From positions 1-52,319 of the forward strand of contig JAAUSR010000032.1 of NCBI GenBank assembly GCA_012032555.1: a DNA stretch of 52,319 bases, given 5' to 3'. Shown here in pieces: positions 45,034 through 52,319 of the stretch. The translations under genes were made by a program, and so were the position numbers. How positions within the stretch are numbered: the first letter of the stretch is position 1; the number at the start of each line of letters is the position of its first letter. Source of the DNA: Thioploca sp. GTDB lineage: Bacteria > Pseudomonadota > Gammaproteobacteria > Beggiatoales > Beggiatoaceae. The notes below the pieces were generated by a model. The model did not search any database. It was not told the origin of the DNA and worked only from the letters and a program-made list of their open reading frames with translations.

Positions 45034-47466
45034 TTAATAAGAAAAAGTGACTTGGGTTGGTAATTGTACCGTAAAGGTAGATCCCTTCCCAACTTCACTA
45101 TTGACGGTGATATATCCTCCCATCGCTCGACATAATCGGTCACTAATCGTTAATCCTAACCCGGTACCGCCATATTCACGAGTAGAAGAATTATCAGCTT
45201 GAGTAAAAGCCTCAAAAATAGAATCAATTCGTTCCAGTGGAATACCAATACCCGTATCGGTAATTTGAAAAAAGATCCATTCTGATTCAATTAATTGAAT
45301 ATCATCTTCTGCCGCAGTGGGTTGAATCTGAAACAGTGTTTCGTGAGTGACGGTTAAGGTAATCGTTCCTTGATGGGTAAATTTAGAAGCATTGTTGAGC
45401 AGATTCAGTAAAATTTGGCCGACTTTATGGTAATCGGCATACAAAGTACCTAGATCGGGATCATATTGAATTTTCAGCGTATTGCCTTCTGTTTCTACCA
45501 TGAGTTGTACTGTCGTTACCATATCTTCTACCAATTGAATGACAGAAAATTCGGTTAGATTTAATTCCATTTTATCAGCTTCTATTTTAGAGATATCTAA
45601 GATATCGCTGATAATACCGAGTAATTGAATACCAGCAGTTTGAATTTTTTCTAGATCCGGTAAAATTCCTTCATAACCCAATTCTTCTGCTTCTTCTTGA
45701 ATAATTTGGCTATAACCTAAGATGGCATTAAGTGGGGTACGTAATTCATGACTCATATTAGTCAAAAAAGTCGTTTTAGCTCGACTAGCGATTTCTGCTT
45801 CTTGGCGAGCCTGTTCAGCTAGATGTCGAGACTGAATTTCCGCAAAACGAGCTTGTTCCAATTGAGTATAAAATAAAGCATTCTCAATTGAAATCGCAAT
45901 CTGAGTGGCTAGTAATTTTAAAACGGTTAAATGCTCTGAAGTAAAAACGTTATGACTTAAGTTATTTTCCAAATAGAAAATACCAATTAACTGCTTACTT
46001 TTGACAATTGGTATCGCTAATACGGATAGCGGTGACTGAGGTAACTGATGAAAATCATGATTAAATAATCCATAATGACTGGCTTTATCAAGAACAATAG
46101 GTGTTTGAGTTTGGGCAACATGATTAATGATTTTTCTCGATAGCGCACGTCGTGTATGACCATTACGATCAACCCACCATAGTGGAATTGGTTTCAATAA
46201 TTGTACTTTTTTCAGAGTGGCATAAGCCTCAATAAATAATTCACAATTTTCGGGTTGGGTTTTATTTTGATTTTCTATTTCTGAATCAGTCGTTAGTCGG
46301 TCGTTAAGACTAACCCCACCCGGCGGATTTTGCGATTGAAGCACATTTTTTTTCAAAATTAACCAGCCTTGTTCAGCATCAGCTTGCTTCACTACAATTT
46401 GCATAACTTTTTTAATTAAATGATTCAACCTAATTTCTTCAGAAATCGCTTGAGAAGCTTCCATTATCTGTATTAAATTCAAAGTATTTTTTTTATCTAC
46501 AGCAGTTGACGAAGAAATTACCGGAATAGTTTCCTGAACAGGATTCGTTTGAATTTGAGAAGGAATGGCTTCAGTGTTCGTATTAAGGCTCATTATGTCC
46601 GTATTAATTAACAGAGTAGGGTAATGGGCTAATAAATTTTCTACTTTATACTTTGCGCCCCAATGTTGATAATGAGAATAGGCTTTGATAAGGTAAAGTT
46701 GTGCAAAGGCGGTTTTATCTCGTTCTAACCAAAATTGAGCAGCTAGTTCATTAGCTAAAGCCGCTTCAATGATAAATTGATGAGTATTTGCCCATTGGAT
46801 GGCACTGTCATATAAATCTATTGCTGCTAAAGGATTAGCAAATAAACGTGCGGTTTCGGCTGCTACCAATTGATATTGATGTAGAAAGTTATCTGGATAG
46901 GCTTCTGCCCAAACTTTTAACTGTTGTTGATTAGTGGCTATTTGAGTTTGATATTGTTGTTGTTCCTCTGGATTAGCCTGATTAAAAATAGATAGTAAAA
47001 TCAAAGAGCGATAACAATAATAATTTCCAAGTACAATGGGGTTGGAAAGATGAGATAAATATTTTTCCGCTTGGTGAGAACAAACCAGTGCTTCTCCCAA
47101 CTGACCATATAAATAAAGTACTTTTGCCTTAAAAATCTGATAAATACTTAGCGCCAACCCATGGCTATGCTGTTGGCAAGTTGTTAAATATTGTTCCTCA
47201 GTTAAAGTATCTTGAGCAAAAATCAGTTGATTTTCAGTTTTAGCTAGTAAATTATTAACCAGTAACTGACAACCTATAATGATATCAGTTACTGAAGATT
47301 GATTAATTTTCTGGCTGGATGATAAAGAGTCCGTTATTTTTTCTTGAAGAAGATTAAGTGATTCACCTTGGAAAAATGGTATTAATAATACGTCAAATAA
47401 AAAGTAACCTAATGATTGAAAATCATCCACTGCTAAACTCGCTTGTTGCCATTCTTGGTTAATCAT
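45034..47466 (-). CDS. GAF-domain sensor histidine kinase, C-terminal part of a former trifunctional kinase
   Basis: 810 residues. A helical repeat region (1-290) ends with FWLERDKTAFAQLYLIKAYSHYQHWGAKYKVE, the signature of the 'trifunctional serine/threonine kinase - ATPase - histidine kinase' family. It is followed by a GAF domain (about 345-535), a coiled coil, HisKA with the phosphoaccepting His573 (TNMSHELRTPLN) and a HATPase domain (N box NLLNNASKF; DTGIGI; GTGLGLTISDRL). The Ser/Thr kinase and AAA-like ATPase domains are absent, and the preceding remnants 47600-48425 belong to the same protein family. It may still work as a soluble kinase, since its own ATG (47466) opens the frame, but the lack of a ribosome-binding site argues it is a leftover. 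Confidence 0.78.
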   Translation of the reverse strand: MINQEWQQASLAVDDFQSLGYFLFDVLLIPFFQGESLNLLQEKITDSLSSSQKINQSSVTDIIIGCQLLVNNLLAKTENQLIFAQDTLTEEQYLTTCQQHSHGLALSIYQIFKAKVLYLYGQLGEALVCSHQAEKYLSHLSNPIVLGNYYCYRSLILLSIFNQANPEEQQQYQTQIATNQQQLKVWAEAYPDNFLHQYQLVAAETARLFANPLAAIDLYDSAIQWANTHQFIIEAALANELAAQFWLERDKTAFAQLYLIKAYSHYQHWGAKYKVENLLAHYPTLLINTDIMSLNTNTEAIPSQIQTNPVQETIPVISSSTAVDKKNTLNLIQIMEASQAISEEIRLNHLIKKVMQIVVKQADAEQGWLILKKNVLQSQNPPGGVSLNDRLTTDSEIENQNKTQPENCELFIEAYATLKKVQLLKPIPLWWVDRNGHTRRALSRKIINHVAQTQTPIVLDKASHYGLFNHDFHQLPQSPLSVLAIPIVKSKQLIGIFYLENNLSHNVFTSEHLTVLKLLATQIAISIENALFYTQLEQARFAEIQSRHLAEQARQEAEIASRAKTTFLTNMSHELRTPLNAILGYSQIIQEEAEELGYEGILPDLEKIQTAGIQLLGIISDILDISKIEADKMELNLTEFSVIQLVEDMVTTVQLMVETEGNTLKIQYDPDLGTLYADYHKVGQILLNLLNNASKFTHQGTITLTVTHETLFQIQPTAAEDDIQLIESEWIFFQITDTGIGIPLERIDSIFEAFTQADNSSTREYGGTGLGLTISDRLCRAMGGYITVNSEVGKGSTFTVQLPTQVTFSY

Positions 47467-47599
47467 TTTAATGGTTTTAATCGGTTTTATTCACGGTAAT
47501 AATTTTTCTAATATCAAATAGATTGGTATTGTTGAGAGACCAATCGTTAAATTGTTTGACTTAATTTCAAAGCAAAGTGTGTAAATTCATAGCTCGTTG

Positions 47600-48425
47600 C
47601 TAATTTTTAGGGATTTGGATTAGGCGTAATCCATAATAGGCATAGCTTAATGCAGATTGTGTAACATGACCATATTCTAAGGAAAAATGTATCATCACTT
47701 TGACATGAATAAAATTAAATAGTCTTTGCTGAAAAGCCATCGCCACAGTAGCCAGATAACTTAATAAAGTGATAGCGGCAGCTCGTTTCTTCGAATGAAT
47801 CATTACTGTCTGATCCGATAATGTTATTATGGCTTTATCACGCCAGTACGGCTTTATGACAAATAATTTAGGGTTAAGTGCTAATTGGAGATCGTGATGT
47901 GGCAATTTTATTTGTAGTTGTTGTAATGCTTGAGAACCAACAGAAATAGTAAATTCAGTTTGATTTTGATAAAGGTATTGCATGATCAACAAATTGTAGA
48001 TTTCAATTTGTGCCACAACCATTTTAGTTTGGGTTAACATGACTTGGATTAAAATTTTCGTAGATTCAACATTACCATTGAGATATTCCATCTCAGCACT
48101 TGTTTTATATAAATCAGCAGCGAATGAGTTATATTTTCGCCAAATATCCGCAATTATGCGAGCCTTACTCGCCATTAAATAACTTTGAACAGCCATATAA
48201 GCCAAAATGGCTTGGGTTGTTTTACCCATGGCTAAATTTAATCGTGCTAATTCTAAAATTTCTTGAAGTTCAACCCATAAAGAATATTCATTACTAAAAT
48301 ATTCAACCATGGTAAAAATATTGTCAATTCGTTTTTTATTCGTCGTATTAGTCAGCCAAGCTTGCCCAATGCAAAGATGAAGTACTAATTTGTTCTGTCA
48401 CGGTATAACCGGCTAGTTTAAGCAT
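47600..48425 (-). pseudogene. remnant of the trifunctional kinase gene with two large deletions
   Basis: ATG 48425, behind GGAGAA, encodes MLKLAGYTVTEQIST, the typical first residues of the Ser/Thr kinase domain in this family, but after about 20 codons the frame meets TAA. From 48310 a 236-codon frame encodes the helical repeat region expected far downstream of the kinase and ATPase domains (ILELARLNLAMGKTTQAILAYMAVQSYL). It ends at 47600 before the sequence that would join it to the 47466 gene. So the region is one ancestral gene missing the kinase/ATPase part (roughly a thousand codons) and a second shorter piece at 47467-47599. Confidence 0.7.
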
Positions 48426-48661
48426 ATATATTCTCCTTTAGTCGTTAATTATTATAATTAACTGCCACCGATAATAGGTTACCAATTTAAATTTTATCAA
48501 GTATTATGCAATAGCTCAGTTTAAATAAAAGTTTTATATTGACTGGGATAATCAGACCGCGATATAAAGAATATTATTCTGATAATAATATGGTACCCAA
48601 ATAATTGGCCCGGTTAGGGAACACTATTTAACTTTTTTTACCCGCTTTTAGGAAAGAAAAT

Positions 48662-49558
48662 ATGGACATTAGAGAGAATAACTGGCTAGCTATTACTTTA
48701 TCTTTACTGGGATTTTTATCTTCTATTCTAGGCTTTGCTATTATTATTTGGATTGTGGATAAACAAACACCTGAAATCAGTTTACCTATTTTATTAGTGA
48801 CTAGCATTGTGGCTTTATTAGCCGCTTTATCTTCTATGGTAGCCGTTTTTAATTCACTGAGATTAACTAATCCAGAATATGCACTGGGGTTGCCAGAGGG
48901 TACAGTACGTGCCGTTATTGCGCTTAGCCTTATTCTCATTTTTATGACAACTTCTACTTTTTTATCTGGACAATTAAAAGGTCCAACTATACTTTCTAAG
49001 AACTTTCCTCAAGAGCAATTGGAAAATTTTAAAGATCGAGTCATTTCAGTGGAAAAACGAGAGGAAAATAATCAGACCGTTTATGATGTTCAGCTACTAG
49101 GTGAAATCAATGCGGCGAGTATAGACTTTGCTAAACAAATTCTTACGACTATAGGCACACTGGTCGTTGCGGTAGCTGGTTTTTATTTTGGTTCTAGAGC
49201 CTCTGGAAATATCCAAGTAGAACGTTTCCCCTTATTACCCTTCATCAGTAGTATTGAACCTGAAGAAGGTAACCAAGGAGAAACGATATCAATGACTATT
49301 TATGGTCGAGACTTTTATGCGCCTAGAGAAATTAAATTGATCCGCGGCAAACAAGAAATAATAGCACCCCCTAGAAATATGACCTGGAGTGCTACTATTA
49401 TCCGTTGTAACTTTGCTATTCCACATGATGCTCAAACCGACGCTTGGGATGTCATTGTCGTGAATGAAAATGGCCGTGAAGCACGGGAAAACGATGCTTT
49501 TACTGTACTTTTGGCACGGATTAATAACCTGGAACAACAGCCAATCGAGTCAAATTAG
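48662..49558 (+). CDS. membrane protein with C-terminal TIG/IPT-like domain
   Basis: 298 residues. Two transmembrane helices at the start (about 9-31 and 42-64), a third at about 83-99 (VRAVIALSLILIFM preceded by GLPEGT), a charged extra-membrane loop of about 60 residues, a fourth helix near 160-175 (TIGTLVVAVAGFYFGS), and a beta-sandwich-like domain (about 195-285; FISSIEPEEGNQGETISMTIYGRDF), which has the start of an IPT/TIG fold. I do not recognise a named family. A GAAAGAAA site is the only ribosome-binding candidate. Convergent with 49656. Confidence 0.6.
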   Translation: MDIRENNWLAITLSLLGFLSSILGFAIIIWIVDKQTPEISLPILLVTSIVALLAALSSMVAVFNSLRLTNPEYALGLPEGTVRAVIALSLILIFMTTSTFLSGQLKGPTILSKNFPQEQLENFKDRVISVEKREENNQTVYDVQLLGEINAASIDFAKQILTTIGTLVVAVAGFYFGSRASGNIQVERFPLLPFISSIEPEEGNQGETISMTIYGRDFYAPREIKLIRGKQEIIAPPRNMTWSATIIRCNFAIPHDAQTDAWDVIVVNENGREARENDAFTVLLARINNLEQQPIESN

Positions 49559-49655
49559 CAGAAATATTACCGCCTTCTTCAACTTTACAATATTAAAGGT
49601 TAACAATGATTGATTAGATGGATTAGGACTTCCTAATCCACTTCTATTAGAATTT

Positions 49656-50192
49656 TTAAGACCACTGATTAAGTATTTTTTCTAAACTAATTTCAGCTAA
49701 ACCTTTGATGCGTAAAATAATATCTTCTAAAGAAGTAAATTCTTTAAAGTTTGCCTTTTTTCTTTCTCTAACTATATTCTTGATCACATTTTGATTAGTA
49801 TTGGCACTTTTTAATTTGTCAGCCAATTCCGGAATAGGGAGAGTGTTAATCGCTTCTAAAAATGTTGGAGAGGATTTCTGAGAAGCGATTGTTGACTTTT
49901 CAACAGTTGCAATGGTTGTTTCCTTTGCGGATGATGCAGTGGTTTTGCTTTCCACTGCTGTCTTTTTTTGTGTTCCGGAAGAGGATTTTTTAGTAGTTGA
50001 TTTAGTTTCTGGCACTGTCTTAGTCAATTCTAATAGTAACGGTTGTAAGACCGTGACTTGTTCACACACTTGCTCAAGTGTAATCATTAATGCCTTCAGT
50101 GTGCCCGCTAAGGTAGTGAAATGCTCCTGCAGATTGTTAACCGCGACGGTATTAGCTGATTGTGGTGATTTAGTTTTAGATGAATGACTCAT
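49656..50192 (-). CDS. Lys/Ser/Thr-rich protein with helix-hairpin-helix-like C-terminus
   Basis: 178 residues from ATG 50192 (MSHSSKTK), chosen because AGGAG lies just before it; the frame to 50270 is an unlikely extension. A helical N-terminal segment (LQEHFTTLAGTLKALMITLEQVCEQVTVLQPLLLEL, coiled coil) is followed by a low-complexity Thr/Ser/Lys linker (about 62-105) and a C-terminal segment FTSLEDIILRIKGLAEISLEKIL, which looks like a helix-hairpin-helix DNA-binding motif. The linker resembles that of nucleoid proteins. Role unknown; DNA binding is inference. Confidence 0.55.
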   Translation of the reverse strand: MSHSSKTKSPQSANTVAVNNLQEHFTTLAGTLKALMITLEQVCEQVTVLQPLLLELTKTVPETKSTTKKSSSGTQKKTAVESKTTASSAKETTIATVEKSTIASQKSSPTFLEAINTLPIPELADKLKSANTNQNVIKNIVRERKKANFKEFTSLEDIILRIKGLAEISLEKILNQWS

Positions 50193-50270
50193 AATGACTC
50201 CTGGCTTTAAAAAAAGATATACTATTTTCAAATTTATTGTGAACTTAGAAAGCAGAATGGGGTATAACAA

Positions 50271-51398
50271 AACCTTCTTCTCCTACAAAAACTGCTTGAG
50301 GAAAAAGTAAATTTTTTCTTACCCGGTTATACTTTCCTCAAGATTAGAATAAATTTTATTTCTATAAATAACCTTCAACTTAATTAAGTAAATGACATCA
50401 TAACTAAATTTTAATTTTTCTTTCTTCGCTTAGCAAGTTATTTTATCTTTCGCTTTTTATTATTTTCAAATAACCTTCGGATAATTTTATATAACATTTA
50501 AATAAAAATAATTTTCTTTCTGCATTTAATTGAGTAAATAATAAATAAAAAAATATTTTTCTTTAATCATTTTAGGTTGTTGTAAAGAATTGTACCTGAA
50601 TAACTTTTCTAGTATTTTAAATATCAAGTGACGATAATTAAAAAAGTAATTATTTTTAATAAAATAAAAGCTGATTTAACGCAAAATTATAAAATAATTA
50701 ACTTATTGTTTTACTTATTTCAGCCTTTATAAGCGTTAAATATTATTTTTTATTAATTTTCTTATTGTATCATTAATACTTGCATAATTCATTGATATAT
50801 ATATTATACTATCCTGAATATCATTCAGTCAGGATCTAGCAAATAATCTTTATTGATAACTTCGTTATTTTTATAGTGGTTTAGTGAGTCTTTATTTATC
50901 TATTTTTGATTATCACCATAAAATAAAGATCACGCTTAATTTTTTATTATATTTTTTATCGACCGATAATTAAACCCAATAGTCATAACCAGAGAAAATG
51001 ATTATTATATACAACTTATTAATTCTTAATATATTAAATTTATTAAACCCTGATTATGTGCTTGTTTAATATCTATCTTATCTTTGAACTAAACTTCGTC
51101 CAGTCACTGCTCACCAGTTGGCACTTTAGAACATATTTACTCATTATCCCAGCATAATAACTGCAACCAGAGTAACAAAATTTACCCATCATGATAAAAT
51201 CAAATTGGGCATTCTTAAACTAATCATAGTGATATTATTTAACAATAACCTTGAAATAACACTGAAAATTTTTCAAGTGGTTTTTACTTCAGAGTAACAA
51301 TTAAAAAACTGACAAGATATATTGATTCTAACCGATGAGTATCCATGATGGTAAGTCACTCTATTGCTTAAATTATAAATTGACATGATAATTTTAGC
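50271..51398. other. 1.1-kb AT-rich gene desert
   Basis: No frame with coding character on either strand. Composition is markedly more AT-rich than the surroundings, with long A/T runs and few GC-containing words. No rRNA, tRNA or known RNA was recognised. It separates the 49656 gene from the cyclic-nucleotide-binding gene and may contain the latter's promoter or a decayed gene. Confidence 0.5.
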
Positions 51399-51833
51399 GT
51401 GATGATCCCACTAGAAAAAATCATTGTTCTAAACAAAGTTCCTTTGTTTTCCATGTTGAAAACCGAGGATATTCATATGATATCAACGATTGCCACTGAA
51501 GAAGCCTATGAAGACGGACATATTTTATTTTATGAAGGTGATATCGGTGATAGACTATTTATTGTTGTTTCAGGTAATGTCTTGATCATTAAAAATAAAA
51601 ATGGGATTGAAACCCAGCTTGCTACCCTAAAAGAAAATGATTTCTTGGGAGAACTTTCCTTGTTTGATGCGGAGACACGTACTGCTACCGCTCGTTGTTC
51701 CGGACGTTGTACTTTTTTAGTGATTGAACGTAACGATATGGAACAATTAGCTCATGAATACCCGGCCATTGCTTTCGGTTTTATTAAGGTATTAATTAGC
51801 CGAATGCGTGATATGCTACTTAACAAAACTTAA
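51399..51833 (+). CDS. single-domain cyclic nucleotide-binding protein
   Basis: 144 residues covering one cNMP-binding domain (about 12-125). Signature: ILFYEGDIGDRLFIVVSGNV and FLGELSLFDAETRTATARC, where Glu and Arg of the phosphate-binding cassette are in place. No helix-turn-helix or other output domain follows: the protein ends 20 residues later. It might bind cAMP or cGMP and act through a partner protein. Preceded by the 1.1-kb desert, with no clear ribosome-binding site; an ATG at the second codon is equally possible. Confidence 0.8.
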   Translation: MMIPLEKIIVLNKVPLFSMLKTEDIHMISTIATEEAYEDGHILFYEGDIGDRLFIVVSGNVLIIKNKNGIETQLATLKENDFLGELSLFDAETRTATARCSGRCTFLVIERNDMEQLAHEYPAIAFGFIKVLISRMRDMLLNKT

Positions 51834-52160
51834 CTTGTTTACTGATTGAAAAATTAAATAGCCGGGTTGTTTTCTTGTAACTACCTACCCAGTTCACGCC
51901 AGTAGAACCAAACGTAATGAAAACAACTCTTGTAAAAAAACAAACACATTAGGGTGTAAGTTACATTCAGCATCTTCAAGTTATTAGTGAACGGTACCCC
52001 AACTTTTAATGCAAAGGTAGGCATACCTTTTTGAAGGCGAAGTAAGTATCCCAGCAATCATGTACCGCTATACCTATAGCAAAAGCACGACAAAGTGATT
52101 ATAAAACATGATAGATAAAGAGTTCCTCACTAGATTTCGTCCTCAACCCAGCCTACGTGC
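51834..52160. other. intergenic region, 327 bp
   Basis: I see no convincing coding frame. The region sits between the cNMP-binding protein gene and the terminal-inverted-repeat element. Nothing else recognised. Confidence 0.35.
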
Positions 52161-52314
52161 CACTGCCATTAAGTTAAGCGTAGTTTTCCCCCGCCTTACC
52201 AAGGAGGGAGTGAGGGGGTGGTAATTAACGAGTTGAATAAGAATAACTTTTTCAACCACCCCCAGCCCCGCCTTGATAAGGCGGGGAGAAATTGTTCTTA
52301 ACTTAATGGCAGTG
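52161..52314. mobile_element. 154-bp MITE-like element with 18-bp perfect terminal inverted repeats
   Basis: Left end CACTGCCATTAAGTTAAG (52161-52178) and right end CTTAACTTAATGGCAGTG (52297-52314) are perfect inverted repeats. Inside, GC-rich arms containing CCCCGCCTTA..CAAGG and GGGGGTGG form further inverted segments, so the whole element could fold into a long hairpin. No open frame. The size and structure fit a non-autonomous transposable element (MITE) mobilised by a transposase elsewhere in the genome. Confidence 0.75.
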
Positions 52315-52319
52315 AGCCT

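Noticed and set aside
50271-51398. CRISPR array or tandem repeats in the AT-rich desert
   Set aside because: No regularly spaced repeat unit of 25-40 bp is visible; only irregular A/T runs.

Overview
The window looks like a chromosomal segment of a filamentous or giant sulfur-oxidising gammaproteobacterium (Beggiatoaceae / Thiotrichales type). This is an inference from content: an AT-rich genome, a CbbO-type RuBisCO activase component, a nitrate/nitrite-sensing chemoreceptor, remnants of a 'trifunctional' kinase-ATPase-histidine kinase shared with cyanobacteria, CHAT-domain debris, an Rpn-type nuclease, decayed ISAs1-type transposases and several short palindromic or MITE-like repeats. No rRNA or ribosomal protein operon is present to fix the taxonomy.

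Layout. 1-5.4 kb: a DUF6311 membrane protein, gene debris (nucleoside hydrolase tail, ISAs1 transposase with an internal deletion), an Rpn nuclease and an SGNH hydrolase. 5.4-8.0 kb: the AmmeMemoRadiSam triad (A and B on the minus strand, the radical SAM enzyme divergent), with the radical SAM gene frameshifted exactly at its third cluster cysteine. 8.0-9.2 kb: a dead three-gene CHAT module interrupted by a 130-bp MITE-like element. 9.3-12.0 kb: two metallo-beta-lactamase-fold hydrolases and a single-domain response regulator. 12.2-16.4 kb: housekeeping block birA-coaX-SPOR protein (minus) divergent from nadD-rsfS (plus), then tRNA-Pro(GGG). 17-25.5 kb: a secreted Ig-like protein, a NIT/HAMP/PAS chemoreceptor, an orphan modA, a secreted trypsin-like protease, and an unknown protein plus lipoprotein pair. 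25.8-31 kb: phoB-phoR, a YdjM-type membrane hydrolase and an orphan cbbO.

31-42 kb is mainly a surface-polysaccharide region (initiating sugar transferase, sulfotransferase, nitroreductase-family protein, pyruvyl transferase, glycosyltransferase-like protein, secreted RCC1-repeat protein). It is split by an opposite-strand MacAB-like efflux operon in which both the adaptor and the permease carry frameshifts. 42-52 kb: an outer-membrane barrel with a frameshifted C-terminus, a J-domain/PH-domain membrane protein lacking HPD, a second nitroreductase, the collapsed trifunctional kinase gene, a TIG-domain membrane protein, a Lys/Ser/Thr-rich protein with a helix-hairpin-helix-like end, a 1.1-kb AT-rich desert, a cyclic-nucleotide-binding protein and a 154-bp MITE at the right edge.

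A striking overall feature is the number of single-base frameshifts in otherwise well-conserved genes (radical SAM, SPOR, MacB permease, adaptor, outer-membrane barrel) plus in-frame stops in the CHAT module. Either this genome is decaying heavily in accessory regions or the assembly has a noticeable indel error rate; the two cannot be separated from sequence alone. I found no convincing complete novel system; the best leads are the AmmeMemoRadiSam locus, the MBL-MBL-response regulator cluster, the unknown protein/lipoprotein pair at 24-25.5 kb and the HPD-less J-PH protein.
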